NCBI GenBank assembly: GCA_965222425.1
Contig: CBDCTW010000018.1
Location: 434,001-498,000, forward strand
Source: CBDCNP01 sp965222425
GTDB taxonomy: Bacteria > Acidobacteriota > Vicinamibacteria > Marinacidobacterales > DATDRI01
Reading direction: 5' to 3'
Length of the DNA stretch: 64,000 bases
Shown here: piece by piece, positions 33,545 to 42,347 of the stretch
How positions within the stretch are numbered: the first letter of the stretch is position 1
Layout of the letters: each line of letters opens with the position of its first letter
Program-made: the position numbers and the translations under genes
Notes under the pieces: model-generated
The model's input: only the letters and a program-made list of their open reading frames with translations
The model's database searches: none
Told to the model about the DNA's origin: nothing

Positions 33545-34756
33545 CTATACGTAAAGAAATCGGTCCAAAGGATACACCAGGACTGTCTGTCCCGCGGCGA
33601 GCCGTTCCTCGTCCTCGGGTACGATCAGCAGCGCGTTCGCTTTCGAGAAGGCGACGATATCGGCGGACCCGCGCGTCGAGATCGGATGGGCCGCTATGCC
33701 GGAGCCCTCGGGTTCGATCCACCCAGGTAGGAACGCACGTCGGGCTCCCTTACTCGATAGAGAATCTCGGAGGGTGGCGGACAGAAGAGGGCGGCGTGGC
33801 TCGTCGCAGCCCTCCATCTTGGCGAGCGCGGGACGAACAAAGAGCTCAAACGTCACCATGGTTGATACGGGGTTACCGGGCAGACCGAAGACAAGGGCAC
33901 CGCCGGGCGAAATCCCGAAAACGAGCGGTTTTCCCGGTTTAAGAGCCACACGATCGAAAAGCGTGCGCACGCCAAGCTCGCCGAGCACGCCTTCCACCAG
34001 ATCGAAGCGACCCATTGAGACACCGCCGGACAGCAGAAGCACATCTCCCGCCAGTCCTTCTCGGATCAACCGCCGCAGCGATTCTTCCGTGTCTTTCGCT
34101 ACATCCAGGTTGCGAACCTCGGCTCCGGCTGAGCGTGCCTGGGCGACTAGAGAAAAAGCGTTGCTGTTTCGAATCTTTCCCCGCTCGGGTTTGGAGGCGG
34201 GATCGACGAGCTCGTCACCGGTCGCGATGACGGCGAGGCGAGCGCGACGACCTACAGTTAGCTTGACCTTACCGACGGTTGCCGCGACTGCCACCGAGGC
34301 CGCGTCTAAGCGGGTGCCCTTCCCAAGAACGATGTCGCCCTCTTTGACTTCATCGCCGCGAGGCGCGATGTGTTTTCCGGAGCCTACGGCCTCAAGAATC
34401 TCGACGCGCTCTCCCTGGAGGCGAGTTTTCTCCACCATCTGTACTGCGTCTGCTCCTTCGGGTACGGGAGCGCCGGTCATCACTTGAGCAGCTTCGCCAC
34501 CGTTCACATGGAATGCGGGCGAAACTCCAGCGGGGACAATACCGACGACGCGAAGCTGTGATGGTGGTGACTTCACGTCCGCAGAACGCAGTGCAAAACC
34601 GTCTACCGCCGAGCGAGGAAAGGGAGGCAGATCGAGATCGGAAACAACAACTTCGGCAAGCACGCGCCCCGGCGCATCTTGAAAGTCGACGTTTTCCGTT
34701 GGAAGGGCGCGAGCGTTGTCGAGAACGATTTCGAGTGCCTTTTCAACGGGGATCAA
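33545..34756 (-). CDS. moeA: molybdopterin molybdenumtransferase MoeA
   Basis: About 403 residues. A promoter (34779-34807) overlaps the upstream ATG at 34780. An AGGAG lies 6 nt before a TTG at 34756, and translation from there gives MIPVEKALEIVL, the normal MoeA N-terminus. So the TTG is the favoured start. MoeA inserts molybdate into MPT-AMP. Motifs: FPRSAVDGFALRS, GAPVPEGADAVQMVE, RGDEVKEGD, IATGDELVDP, SGGVSMGRFDLV, KPLVFG, GLPGNPVSTMVTFELFV. Confidence 0.94.
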   Translation of the reverse strand: MIPVEKALEIVLDNARALPTENVDFQDAPGRVLAEVVVSDLDLPPFPRSAVDGFALRSADVKSPPSQLRVVGIVPAGVSPAFHVNGGEAAQVMTGAPVPEGADAVQMVEKTRLQGERVEILEAVGSGKHIAPRGDEVKEGDIVLGKGTRLDAASVAVAATVGKVKLTVGRRARLAVIATGDELVDPASKPERGKIRNSNAFSLVAQARSAGAEVRNLDVAKDTEESLRRLIREGLAGDVLLLSGGVSMGRFDLVEGVLGELGVRTLFDRVALKPGKPLVFGISPGGALVFGLPGNPVSTMVTFELFVRPALAKMEGCDEPRRPLLSATLRDSLSSKGARRAFLPGWIEPEGSGIAAHPISTRGSADIVAFSKANALLIVPEDEERLAAGQTVLVYPLDRFLYV

Positions 34757-34778
34757 ATGCGGCTCCTGAAGAGCGCCC

Positions 34779-34807
34779 ATCGTATCCAAACGTGGTTCGA
34801 GTGTCAA
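34779..34807 (-). promoter_or_regulatory. sigma-70 promoter of moeA-moaC
   Basis: On the minus strand TTGACA (34802-34807), 17-bp spacer, TACGAT (34779-34784). Its position supports the TTG start of moeA at 34756 with a leader of about 15-20 nt. Confidence 0.6.
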
Positions 34808-34813
34808 AAAATA

Positions 34814-34862
34814 GGTTCATCCGGGAATTTCGGAAGTCGCTGAGCAACAACCCGGATGAACC
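34814..34862. repeat. 12-bp perfect inverted repeat between lpxD and moeA
   Basis: GGTTCATCCGGG (34814-34825) and CCCGGATGAACC (34851-34862) with a 25-nt loop. The same arm sequence recurs at 46676-46687, and a variant hairpin lies at 46608-46667. Probably a dispersed palindromic repeat that may double as lpxD terminator. Confidence 0.6.
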
Positions 34863-34884
34863 CAAAAATATCGACGGGTCCCGC

Positions 34885-35922
34885 TCAGCTCAAAAGCCGC
34901 TGGATTTTCTCCTCGAGCTCACGGAGTTTCGCCCTCAAGCGAGGGAGGGCTCGCATCTCTGCCTGCGCGCGCAGGACTTCGCGATGGGAGCGGGCGGGAT
35001 ATCCAGAGACCTGAACACCGGGTAGGATGTCGCCGATCACGCCCGACTGGCCGATGAAGATCGCATCGTCGCCCACCTTCAAGTGATCGGCCAGGCCGAC
35101 TTGTCCACCCATCATGACTCGCTTTCCGATGACAGTGCTGCCGGATATACCACACTGGGCGGCCATGACCGTGTCCTCACCTATCTCGACGTTGTGGCCG
35201 ATGTGAACTTGATTGTCGAGCCGCACACCGCGTCGTATCAACGTTCGACCAAACGTGGCGCGGTCGATCGTTGCATTGGCGCCAATCTCGACGTCGTCCT
35301 CGATGACCACTTTGCCCACGTGACGGATCTTGATGAAGTGCCCGTTTCGTCTAGCGAAGCCGAAACCGTCGACTCCGATCACGGCGCCCGGATGGACGGT
35401 TACCCGAGAACCGATGGACGTGCCTTCGCGGATTACGACGTTCGGCCAGACCGTAACATTTTCTCCCAATCGAACTCCCTGACCCACGTATACGCCGGGG
35501 TGAAGCACCGTCCGCGCACCGATCGATGCCTCGTTTTCGATACAGACAAAGGGCCCGATCGAAACTCCCTCCGCGATCTCCGCCGAGTCTGAGATCTTGG
35601 CCTGTGGGTCTATTCCGGGGGGCGGTTGCGATTGATCCGGAGGATTGAAAAGATCGACGAGTCGATTGATGCTCAGAAACGGATCGGGCACTAAGATTTG
35701 TGGGATGGCAAGCCTTGGCACGGCGTCGACCGAAAGGATGGCTCCGGCGCGCGTACGTGCTAACGCATGGGAGTACTTAGCGCTGGCAAAAAAGCTGACG
35801 TCGGTCGGTCCCGCGTCCGCAAGCGAGGCCACTCCGGTGATTTCGACGCTACCGTCCCCCACCAGGTTCCCTCCAACCTGCTTCGCCAATTCGTCGACGC
35901 GGAAGGACCGCCGGTTGCTCAA
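34885..35922 (-). CDS. lpxD: UDP-3-O-acylglucosamine N-acyltransferase LpxD
   Basis: 345 residues, third step of lipid A synthesis, acyl-ACP dependent. The N-terminal uridine-binding domain (SVEITGVASLADAGPTDVSFFA) is followed by a left-handed beta helix of hexapeptide repeats (about 110-290; IGPFVCIENEASIGARTVLHPGV...). It includes the catalytic His region DGFGFARRNGHFIKIRHVGKVVIEDDVEIGAN and the acyl-pocket segment QVHIGHNVEIGEDTVMAAQCGISG. A C-terminal coiled helix ends the protein. It shows an LPS-bearing outer membrane. No lpxA or fabZ next to it. Confidence 0.96.
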   Translation of the reverse strand: MSNRRSFRVDELAKQVGGNLVGDGSVEITGVASLADAGPTDVSFFASAKYSHALARTRAGAILSVDAVPRLAIPQILVPDPFLSINRLVDLFNPPDQSQPPPGIDPQAKISDSAEIAEGVSIGPFVCIENEASIGARTVLHPGVYVGQGVRLGENVTVWPNVVIREGTSIGSRVTVHPGAVIGVDGFGFARRNGHFIKIRHVGKVVIEDDVEIGANATIDRATFGRTLIRRGVRLDNQVHIGHNVEIGEDTVMAAQCGISGSTVIGKRVMMGGQVGLADHLKVGDDAIFIGQSGVIGDILPGVQVSGYPARSHREVLRAQAEMRALPRLRAKLRELEEKIQRLLS

Positions 35923-36161
35923 AACGGTTTTCTCTCTCTTGTTGATCGGGCTCGGGCCTCGGGGGTATTCTAGGGAAAGCGAATCTCGAAGTCAAAGGGA
36001 GGTCGTTCGCGTAAAAATAGCATCAGACTCTACTGGAGGTTCTCGAGGTTACCGTCATCTTCCCAAGCTTCGCGAAGCTCTCAAGCGCGAACTGAAGATC
36101 GAGGCGAAGACATCAACCGTATCGAAGAAGAAAGTCGCGTAATCGTGAGCCGTGGAGAGTT
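35923..36161. other. lpxD upstream region with possible short reading frame
   Basis: 239 bp. On the plus strand an open frame (about 36010-36140, VKIASDSTGGSRGYRHL, then LPKLREALKRELKIEAK) follows GGGAGG at 35998-36003, but no usual start codon lies in between. It may be noise or a remnant; I cannot assign it. The lpxD promoter should be here, but no convincing boxes were found. Confidence 0.25.
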
Positions 36162-36698
36162 TCAACTAAGAATGGGCTTGACTCCCGCGAAGGCCAATCC
36201 CAGCAACGCATCTCGGTTAAGGAAGGGCCAGGCGCTCAGAGGCACGAGACGCAGCAATAACAACCACTTGTTCTTCTCCCGGAGCGTGGTCAAACAAAGG
36301 ACGACTGCCGACAGGAGCGGCCAAGAAAAGAGGAAGGTGGATAGATCGAGTGCGGTGGCGGCTAGCGAAACTGCGCCGCACGCGGTTACGAAACCAACAC
36401 CGCTTGGTCGAACGAGGAACAACAGTAAAGCACCACCACCCATACAAGCGGCCGCTAGGACGCGCAGACCGAGCTCACCGCCGAGACGATGGATCTGAAA
36501 GAGAAGCCAACTGCCCAACCCACCGCCCGTCTTCTCGGCAATCCCCGGCGAGAGGACCGTGTCGGGAGGTGCGGGTCGACCGGTATCGCTGATCTGACGT
36601 CCCTGGGCGAGGTCTAGAAAGCCGCCGTCGGCGAGCGGTAGAAGAGCGCCCAACCAGCCTCCCAGAAGAACGAGGATTATTGGAAGGAGGCGGGTCAC
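36162..36698 (-). CDS. small integral membrane protein, unknown
   Basis: 178 residues with four or so hydrophobic segments: an N-terminal signal or helix (LLPIILVLLGGWLGALLPL), then LRVLAAACMGGGALLLFLV, GFVTACGAVSLAATAL and WPLLSAVVLCLTTL, plus a basic C-terminal part. The loop after the first helix has GGFLDLAQGRQISDTGRPAPPDTVLSP cut by Pro residues, presumably periplasmic. I do not recognise the family. Downstream of gdhA on the same strand, 47 bp away. Confidence 0.6.
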   Translation of the reverse strand: MTRLLPIILVLLGGWLGALLPLADGGFLDLAQGRQISDTGRPAPPDTVLSPGIAEKTGGGLGSWLLFQIHRLGGELGLRVLAAACMGGGALLLFLVRPSGVGFVTACGAVSLAATALDLSTFLFSWPLLSAVVLCLTTLREKNKWLLLLRLVPLSAWPFLNRDALLGLAFAGVKPILS

Positions 36699-36745
36699 GA
36701 GCTACTATTTCGGAACCGATGAGTTCCTGTGGAAGGGTCCCAACC

Positions 36746-38011
36746 CTACGGGAACAAGCCCCGGACCTTCGTGGCTTCGGCAACGCGGCCGACGGCCAAA
36801 ACGTACGCACCAATACGATTGTTGACCTTGTGCTTGTCCGCCGATTGACTTACTTCATGAAACGCGCGGATCATGATCTTTTCTAGCTGCCGATTCACTT
36901 CGTCCTCATCCCAGAAAAAACCCTGCAAATCTTGAACCCACTCGAAGTAAGAAACCGTCACGCCGCCAGCGTTCGCCAAGATGTCGGGGACGATGAAGAC
37001 ACCTTTGTCGTGGAGAATGTCGTCGGCGCCCGGCGTGGTTGGCCCGTTCGCCGCTTCCGCAACGATCTTGGCTTTGACCGAAGCGGCGTTCTCCAGCGTG
37101 ATTTGGTTCTCGAGGGCGGCCGGGACCAGAATGTCACACTCCAGTTGGAGGAGCTCTTCGTTCGTGATCTGGTCGGCGCCCGCGAACCCCGCGACCGAAC
37201 CGGTCTCTCGCTTGTGAGCGAGAACCTTCTTTGGATCGAGCCCCTTGGTGTTCAATATGCCGGCGCGGGAATCGGATACCGCAATGATCTTCGCACCGTC
37301 CTCAGCTAGCAAGTTTGCGCTGATGTACCCGGCGTTCCCGTAGCCTTGTACTACCGCGGTGGCGCCGGAAAGGTTGATCCCTTTTGTCTTGCACGATTCC
37401 CTGATGGTGAAGAGACAACCCCGGGCAGTCGCCTCCTGCCGACCGCGCGACCCGCCTAGCTCGATCGGCTTGCCGGTGACGACGGCAAGACACGAGTGTC
37501 CTTGGGTCGTACTATAGGTGTCCATGATCCAGGCCATCGTCTGAGCGTTGGTGTAAACGTCGGGAGCGGGGATGTCTCGATCGGGCCCGATAATGATCGA
37601 AAGCTCAGCGGCGTAACGCCGCGTCATATTCTCGAGCTCTCTCTGGGACATTGTCTTCGGGTTGCAGATCACTCCGCCCTTTCCACCGCCGTACGGGACG
37701 TTCACGGTGGCGGTCTTCCACGTCATCCAAGCCGCGAGGGCCTTCACCTCGTCCAAAGTGACGTCGGGATGGTATCGGATGCCACCTTTGGCCGGGCCTC
37801 GCGCGATGTTGTGTTGCACACGATAGCCTTCAAATACTTTAACTTGACCATCGTCCATCCTCGTGGGAATGGAAACTATGAGCTGCCTCTTCGGGATTCG
37901 CAGCACCTCGCGAATCCCCGGGTTCAGATCCAGGATATCGGCCGCGCAGTTGAATTGTTGCGAGGCGATGTGGAACGGATTCAGGTCTTCCTTGACTTGG
38001 GTGGTGGCCAT
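36746..38011 (-). CDS. gdhA: glutamate dehydrogenase (Glu/Leu/Phe/Val dehydrogenase family)
   Basis: 421 residues, strong GGAGGAGAATA ribosome-binding site. It interconverts glutamate and 2-oxoglutarate plus ammonia. Visible: GPAKGGIRYHPDVTLDEVKALAAWMTWK with its substrate Lys, VPYGGGKGGV with the catalytic Lys, DIPAPDVYTN, the Rossmann motif VVQGYGNAGY, and EAANGPTTPGADDIL. The length and the NPFHIASQQF start match the hexameric GDH group of about 420 residues. Cofactor choice cannot be read reliably. Confidence 0.94.
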   Translation of the reverse strand: MATTQVKEDLNPFHIASQQFNCAADILDLNPGIREVLRIPKRQLIVSIPTRMDDGQVKVFEGYRVQHNIARGPAKGGIRYHPDVTLDEVKALAAWMTWKTATVNVPYGGGKGGVICNPKTMSQRELENMTRRYAAELSIIIGPDRDIPAPDVYTNAQTMAWIMDTYSTTQGHSCLAVVTGKPIELGGSRGRQEATARGCLFTIRESCKTKGINLSGATAVVQGYGNAGYISANLLAEDGAKIIAVSDSRAGILNTKGLDPKKVLAHKRETGSVAGFAGADQITNEELLQLECDILVPAALENQITLENAASVKAKIVAEAANGPTTPGADDILHDKGVFIVPDILANAGGVTVSYFEWVQDLQGFFWDEDEVNRQLEKIMIRAFHEVSQSADKHKVNNRIGAYVLAVGRVAEATKVRGLFP

Positions 38012-38334
38012 TATTCTCCTCCGTGTGGTGTGTCAACTGGTTCTACTCGTGGAACGACCGTACGCAAGTTTGGCTCCGATCCTGCTTCGTCCAGCCGCCG
38101 GTTGGAATCTTGGCTCCGGCGGACCACCAGGGCGGCGATAATCTAATGGATGTATGGCCGGCAGTCAACCTCTTGGGCTAGGCCTCGGGGCGGTGATCAC
38201 CGCGATGGGGAAAATGCCGCAGTTACAAGGCTAAAGGGACCGGCGAGGCGGCCGTTTCGGCCCTGCATGGGGGTCAACAACCTCGAATTTGTTTGCTAAA
38301 ATAAGTAAAGGTCTGAGTATAGCCAAGGACACAC
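38012..38334. other. divergent intergenic region gdhA / 38335 gene
   Basis: 323 bp without a gene. It holds the gdhA promoter (38140-38168, minus) and, on the plus strand near 38293-38300, an AT-rich TAAAAT that may be the -10 box for the gene at 38335. Nothing else is recognisable. Confidence 0.5.
38140..38168 (-). promoter_or_regulatory. sigma-70 promoter of gdhA
   Basis: Minus strand TTGACT (38163-38168), 17-bp spacer, TAGATT (38140-38145), about 125 nt upstream of the gdhA start. Confidence 0.55.
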
Positions 38335-38829
38335 ATGTCTCAAACACCCATCGGCAAACTGGGCAAGTACGAGATCCGGAAGGAGCTCCAGCAGAAGACC
38401 GCCATCGCCCCGACTCGGAGCATCGTCCCAAGCAAAACCGAATATACTGCGCCGGGCGGCCAGGATGACGGTGAAGTAAAGAGAGTCCGTGCGTATTTCC
38501 GAGCCGAGGGAAGAGAGTTCTTCTATTGGAGCGAAATGGTGTTCGACGGCATCCAATACTGTGCGACCCTTCCGGTTGCCAAGAAGAACGTGAAGGGCGT
38601 CGAGTACTACATCTGGGCGATCGACGATAGCTTCCAGTCCAAGCGAACCCGCACCTACAAGATGTCGCTGGTTCCCGAGGCTCCGTGCGAGTATCCAGTT
38701 TTCGACGATGATCGGGAGCGAAGCTCCAACCTCGTCATCAATGCCACCTCGCCCAAGCAGGGCAGCTCCGTATCCGATTTCATCGAAAAGGGAATCATCC
38801 GCTATATCCCGGTCGCGAAGACGAAGTAG
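38335..38829 (+). CDS. hypothetical protein, possible kinase-headed chimera
   Basis: 164 residues. The first 17 (MSQTPIGKLGKYEIRKEL) look like the very start of a bacterial Ser/Thr kinase domain (GKYEIxxELGxG), but the glycine-rich loop is absent. From about residue 45 the protein reads VKRVRAYFRAEGREFFYWSE, YCATLPVAKKNVKGVEYYIW and SKRTRTYKMSL. This is the style of beta-sandwich segments in exported acidobacterial proteins, yet there is no signal peptide. An in-frame deletion joining two genes would explain this. Function unknown. Confidence 0.6.
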   Translation: MSQTPIGKLGKYEIRKELQQKTAIAPTRSIVPSKTEYTAPGGQDDGEVKRVRAYFRAEGREFFYWSEMVFDGIQYCATLPVAKKNVKGVEYYIWAIDDSFQSKRTRTYKMSLVPEAPCEYPVFDDDRERSSNLVINATSPKQGSSVSDFIEKGIIRYIPVAKTK

Positions 38830-39214
38830 GTTCTTTACTCATTGCGCGCGGGCCCCCCACCCACAACGCCTGATGCTCCGTCGACTGCGATCGGCTCAAG
38901 GTTGTACTCGCGCATAAATCCAGCCGCACTCCCTTACGTACCGCGCTCCACCTCCGCATTCCTCGAGGCCGACGGGCCTCCGGCCCCGTTACCGCTCGCT
39001 CCCGCCTTCGCTCCTCGGGCTGCCGGCCTACGCCGTGGCAGGCTCTTTGCCATCCACGGCTTCGGCGAGGCCACGCCGAAGTTCGCTGGGAGGAAACGCG
39101 CCGCAGCGAACGAAGGCGGGAGGGCTCGGTCGTGCGGTTGATCTGGGGGGCCTGAAAAACGGTAAAATCCCCCCTACGAGATTGTCACCGTAGAGAGGGG
39201 CCGAGGAGGTTTTC
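38830..39214. other. GC-rich palindromic intergenic region upstream of tolC-like gene
   Basis: 385 bp without a gene. It is dominated by nested inverted repeats: CCCGCCTTCG (39001-39010) pairs with CGAAGGCGGG (39111-39120), and inside lies GCCGTGG (39032-39038) with CCACGGC (39054-39060). Just before the TolC gene a weak TTGATC...TAAAAT pair with a 19-bp spacer may be a promoter. No ORF there looks coding. Confidence 0.5.
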
Positions 39215-40672
39215 ATGCTACCACGAGCCATCGTCGTTCTTCTGGCGCTGGTGCTCGTCTGTGAGAAGCTCTCACTGGCGGGGCAACAACCGTACCCCAA
39301 CGATCCGAACGCGAGGGTCTGGTCGCTCGAGGAAGCGGTGAACATGGCCCTCGCGGACAACCTAAACCTCCAGACAACAATCGACACCGTATCCAGATCT
39401 CAGATAAGCAAAGGACTTGCTGAGTCCCGTTTCGACTTCAAACTGACCCCTTCTCTTGCTGGAGGTTTCGGATCGGAGATTGGGCGAGACAGCGTCTTCG
39501 GTTTCGAAGCCGCCAAATTGCTCCCCTATGGGGCAACGGTGACCGCGAACGCCCAGAGCAACTTCACACGCAACCAATTCGGCGAGGTGACCGGCTCCCT
39601 TTTGACGTTCACGGTCGCTCAGCCGCTGTTACGCGGTTTTGGCAGGAAAACAGCCCAGTTCGATTTGACGAACGCCAAGCGGAGTTTGCAGAGCTCGGGG
39701 CGAAACCTCGAGATAGCTCGCCAACGTTTGGCGGTAGAGGTCGTTGCCAGCTATTACAACATCGTCAGGCAACAGGGCCTGGTCGATGTTGCAGAAAAAT
39801 CGGCGGAGCGTAGTCGAGAGCTGCTCCGCGCTTCGGAGGCGCGGCTCAAGGTCGGACTCGCTTCGAAGCTAGACGTTTTCCGAGCCGAGTTGCAGCTCTC
39901 GCAAGCCGAACAGAGTTTGATTATTCGCGAGGAAGCGCTCGAGCTCGCCCTGGACACCTTCAAGTTCAACCTCGGTCTGAATCCTCAGGGCGAGGTTTAT
40001 CTGGAAATGGTAGCGCCGGACTATCAACCAGTCGTCCTGGACCTCGATGCGGAGACCAGGCTCGCGCTCACTCATCGCTTGGAGATCCGGGAGGAAAGGG
40101 ATCGTATCGACGACGCACGTCGAAGCCTCTCCGTCTCTCGCCAGAATCTATTACCGCAGCTCGACCTCAACCTTCGTTACCAACAATCGGGCCTAGGAGA
40201 GACCTTCCGGGAGAGTCTGAATCTCAACGACGGGGGAGTCAGTGTTTTCGTGAGCACCAGCTATCCCATCGACCAATCTGCGGAGCGGGCCTCCGTGGCG
40301 CAGTCGAACATCGATCTAGCGGCGAGGCGTCGAGCGGTGCGCTTGCTGGAGTACAACGTGACCAGAGAGGTGCGCGCGGCGGCCAGAAACGTGGAGCGCG
40401 TCGGCAAGAGCATCGTGTTGCAGGAGAGGAACATTGAGTTTGCCGAGAAGCAGCTCCGGCTGGCCAGCTTACGCTATCAGCGCGGGCTCGCGAGCAACTT
40501 CGACATCATCGATGCCGAGAACAATCTGATCTCTGCGCGCAGCAACTATGTGTCCTTTATTTCGCAATACAATGTTGCGCTCATCGAGCTGAAACGTGTC
40601 ACCGGGACGTTGGATCTCCAAAAAGAGTTCGCGCCGGGCCGTCACGCGCCTCCGACTCGACATCATCCGTGA
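39215..40672 (+). CDS. TolC-family outer-membrane efflux protein
   Basis: 485 residues with a signal peptide (LPRAIVVLLALVLVCEKLSLAG), GGAGG ribosome-binding site. Two repeats of the OEP domain: WSLEEAVNMALADNLNLQTT and the long helical hairpins QRLAVEVVASYYNIVRQQGL and VTREVRAAARNVERVGKSIVL, ending near GLASNFDIIDAENNLISARSNYVS. It forms the trimeric exit duct. Together with the next three genes it makes a complete tripartite exporter. Confidence 0.92.
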   Translation: MLPRAIVVLLALVLVCEKLSLAGQQPYPNDPNARVWSLEEAVNMALADNLNLQTTIDTVSRSQISKGLAESRFDFKLTPSLAGGFGSEIGRDSVFGFEAAKLLPYGATVTANAQSNFTRNQFGEVTGSLLTFTVAQPLLRGFGRKTAQFDLTNAKRSLQSSGRNLEIARQRLAVEVVASYYNIVRQQGLVDVAEKSAERSRELLRASEARLKVGLASKLDVFRAELQLSQAEQSLIIREEALELALDTFKFNLGLNPQGEVYLEMVAPDYQPVVLDLDAETRLALTHRLEIREERDRIDDARRSLSVSRQNLLPQLDLNLRYQQSGLGETFRESLNLNDGGVSVFVSTSYPIDQSAERASVAQSNIDLAARRRAVRLLEYNVTREVRAAARNVERVGKSIVLQERNIEFAEKQLRLASLRYQRGLASNFDIIDAENNLISARSNYVSFISQYNVALIELKRVTGTLDLQKEFAPGRHAPPTRHHP

Positions 40673-40683
40673 AAGGGTAGCTC

Positions 40684-42330
40684 ATGTCATTAGCTTCTAC
40701 GTCAGTGTTAGCGGGCGCCAGAGAGGCAGCCCGAAACGGCGCGGCGGTCCTTGGCAAATGGGGAAGGTGGATGAAGGAGGTCATCCGCATTTCGCATCCG
40801 GCGACGTTACCGCAGCCACTTGTGAAGGCCTCCGGGTGGGCGCGCGCGAATCCTCGCCGCGCGTTGTTCGGTGCCGGCGGCTCACTGGCGATGCTCATGG
40901 CACTTACGATGTTGCCAAGCGGCGACGACGGACCACTCTTGGTAGCCGCAGTGCAAGAGGGGCTATTCGAGGTTACGATCGTCGAGGGCGCGACTCTTCA
41001 GGCCCTTCGCTCGGTCAGCTACTCCTCATCTATTCCCGGCAATCAAGCGAAGATCCTGTTCCTCGCCCCCGAGGGCGTAAACGTCGAGCCTGGAGATGTG
41101 CTCATTCGATTCGACTCGAACCCGTTCGAAGAAGAGGTTCGAAGAACGAATGCTCTGTTAGCCCAATCGCGAGCCGAGCTGGTCAAGGCGGAACAAGACC
41201 TGAAGCTCATGCGTCTTCGCAACAAGGAAGAGCTGGCCGAGACGCATGACAAAGTTCGGTTGGCGGAGCTCGAGCTGGCGAGCGTGACCGATGGTAAAGG
41301 CAAGTTGGCCGAAGCGGAGTCGGCCACGAAGTTGGCGCAGGCCCGCCGCGAGTTGGAAAAAGCGATCTCCAGCTACGAGGATCTGAAACCTTTTCTCGAA
41401 GAGGGTTTCATCACCAAGTTGGAATTGGATAGAGCACGCCATGCGGTAGATAAGGCGATGGAAGACCTGAGACTTCTGGAGCTCAGGCACCAGACCTATG
41501 TGGAATACACGCGCCCAGCCGAGATCGAAGGAGCACGCGCCGCGCTCCACAATCGCAAGGAGGGGCTCCGTCAACTGGAGCAGTCGGCGTCATACCGTCT
41601 ATCCCAAACCGAGGCGGCACTCACACTTGCTGAGAGCAAAGTATCGGAGCTCACGGCCAAGCTGGAGCTCCAGAAGGAGAACGTCAAGAACAGCGAGGTC
41701 CGCACCACCGTCACCGGGATGGTCATCTACAAGGAAGTGTTTTTCGGAAGCGAGAAACGCAAGGTGCAGGTTGGAGACCAGGTTTGGCCCAATCAACCCA
41801 TTGTCGTCGTGCCGGACCTATCTCAAATGGTGGCCGAAACCCAGATCCGTGAGACCGACATTCACAAAGTGGAGAAGAACCAGCGAGTACTCATTTTCGT
41901 GGAGGCGTATCCGGAGCTTAGACTGGAGGGTGACGTAAGCTTCATCGGAGCTCTTGCCCAGGAGGAGCAAGGCGGCCCGTCGGGGAAGTACTTCCAGGTG
42001 ACGATTCTGGTTAAGGAGGTCGATCCTCGTCTTCGCCCCGGCATGAGTGCACGCGTCGAGCTACTCGTCGAACAAATCGACAACGCCCGCTACGTTCCCT
42101 TAGAGTCGGTGTTCGAAAACGGCGGCCGCCGCTACTGCTACGTGCTTCGCAAAGGACAGTTACAGGTGCAGGAAGTCTTGACCGGCCCGAGCAATGAGAA
42201 TCACATTGTGATCGAAGCGGGCCTCGAGCCGGGAGAAAGAGTGCTTCTCAGCGATCCGACGGAAGATAATGGACCACTCGCCGGTGAAGGGACCGGCTTC
42301 GGGGAGATCGTGTCTCCCACGGGATCCTAG
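40684..42330 (+). CDS. HlyD/MacA-family periplasmic adaptor
   Basis: 548 residues, long for the family. An N-terminal cytoplasmic leader of about 55 residues and one membrane helix (ALFGAGGSLAMLMALTML) come first. A biotinyl-lipoyl half-motif (PEGVNVEPGDVLIRFDS) follows. A long coiled-coil hairpin (about 145-340; Glu/Lys/Leu-rich) and beta-barrel/MP domains (VKNSEVRTTVTGMVIYKEVF, LRPGMSARVELLVEQ, LEPGERVLL) complete it. It should bridge the inner-membrane permease and the TolC-like duct. Starts 11 bp after the TolC stop. Confidence 0.9.
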   Translation: MSLASTSVLAGAREAARNGAAVLGKWGRWMKEVIRISHPATLPQPLVKASGWARANPRRALFGAGGSLAMLMALTMLPSGDDGPLLVAAVQEGLFEVTIVEGATLQALRSVSYSSSIPGNQAKILFLAPEGVNVEPGDVLIRFDSNPFEEEVRRTNALLAQSRAELVKAEQDLKLMRLRNKEELAETHDKVRLAELELASVTDGKGKLAEAESATKLAQARRELEKAISSYEDLKPFLEEGFITKLELDRARHAVDKAMEDLRLLELRHQTYVEYTRPAEIEGARAALHNRKEGLRQLEQSASYRLSQTEAALTLAESKVSELTAKLELQKENVKNSEVRTTVTGMVIYKEVFFGSEKRKVQVGDQVWPNQPIVVVPDLSQMVAETQIRETDIHKVEKNQRVLIFVEAYPELRLEGDVSFIGALAQEEQGGPSGKYFQVTILVKEVDPRLRPGMSARVELLVEQIDNARYVPLESVFENGGRRYCYVLRKGQLQVQEVLTGPSNENHIVIEAGLEPGERVLLSDPTEDNGPLAGEGTGFGEIVSPTGS

Positions 42331-42347
42331 GTCAATTCCCGTCGCCG

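Noticed and set aside
36004..36142. Short plus-strand frame before lpxD as a small selenoprotein or ribosomal-type gene
   Set aside because: No usual start codon follows the GGGAGG, there is no Cys/Sec motif in the frame, and no family is recognisable.
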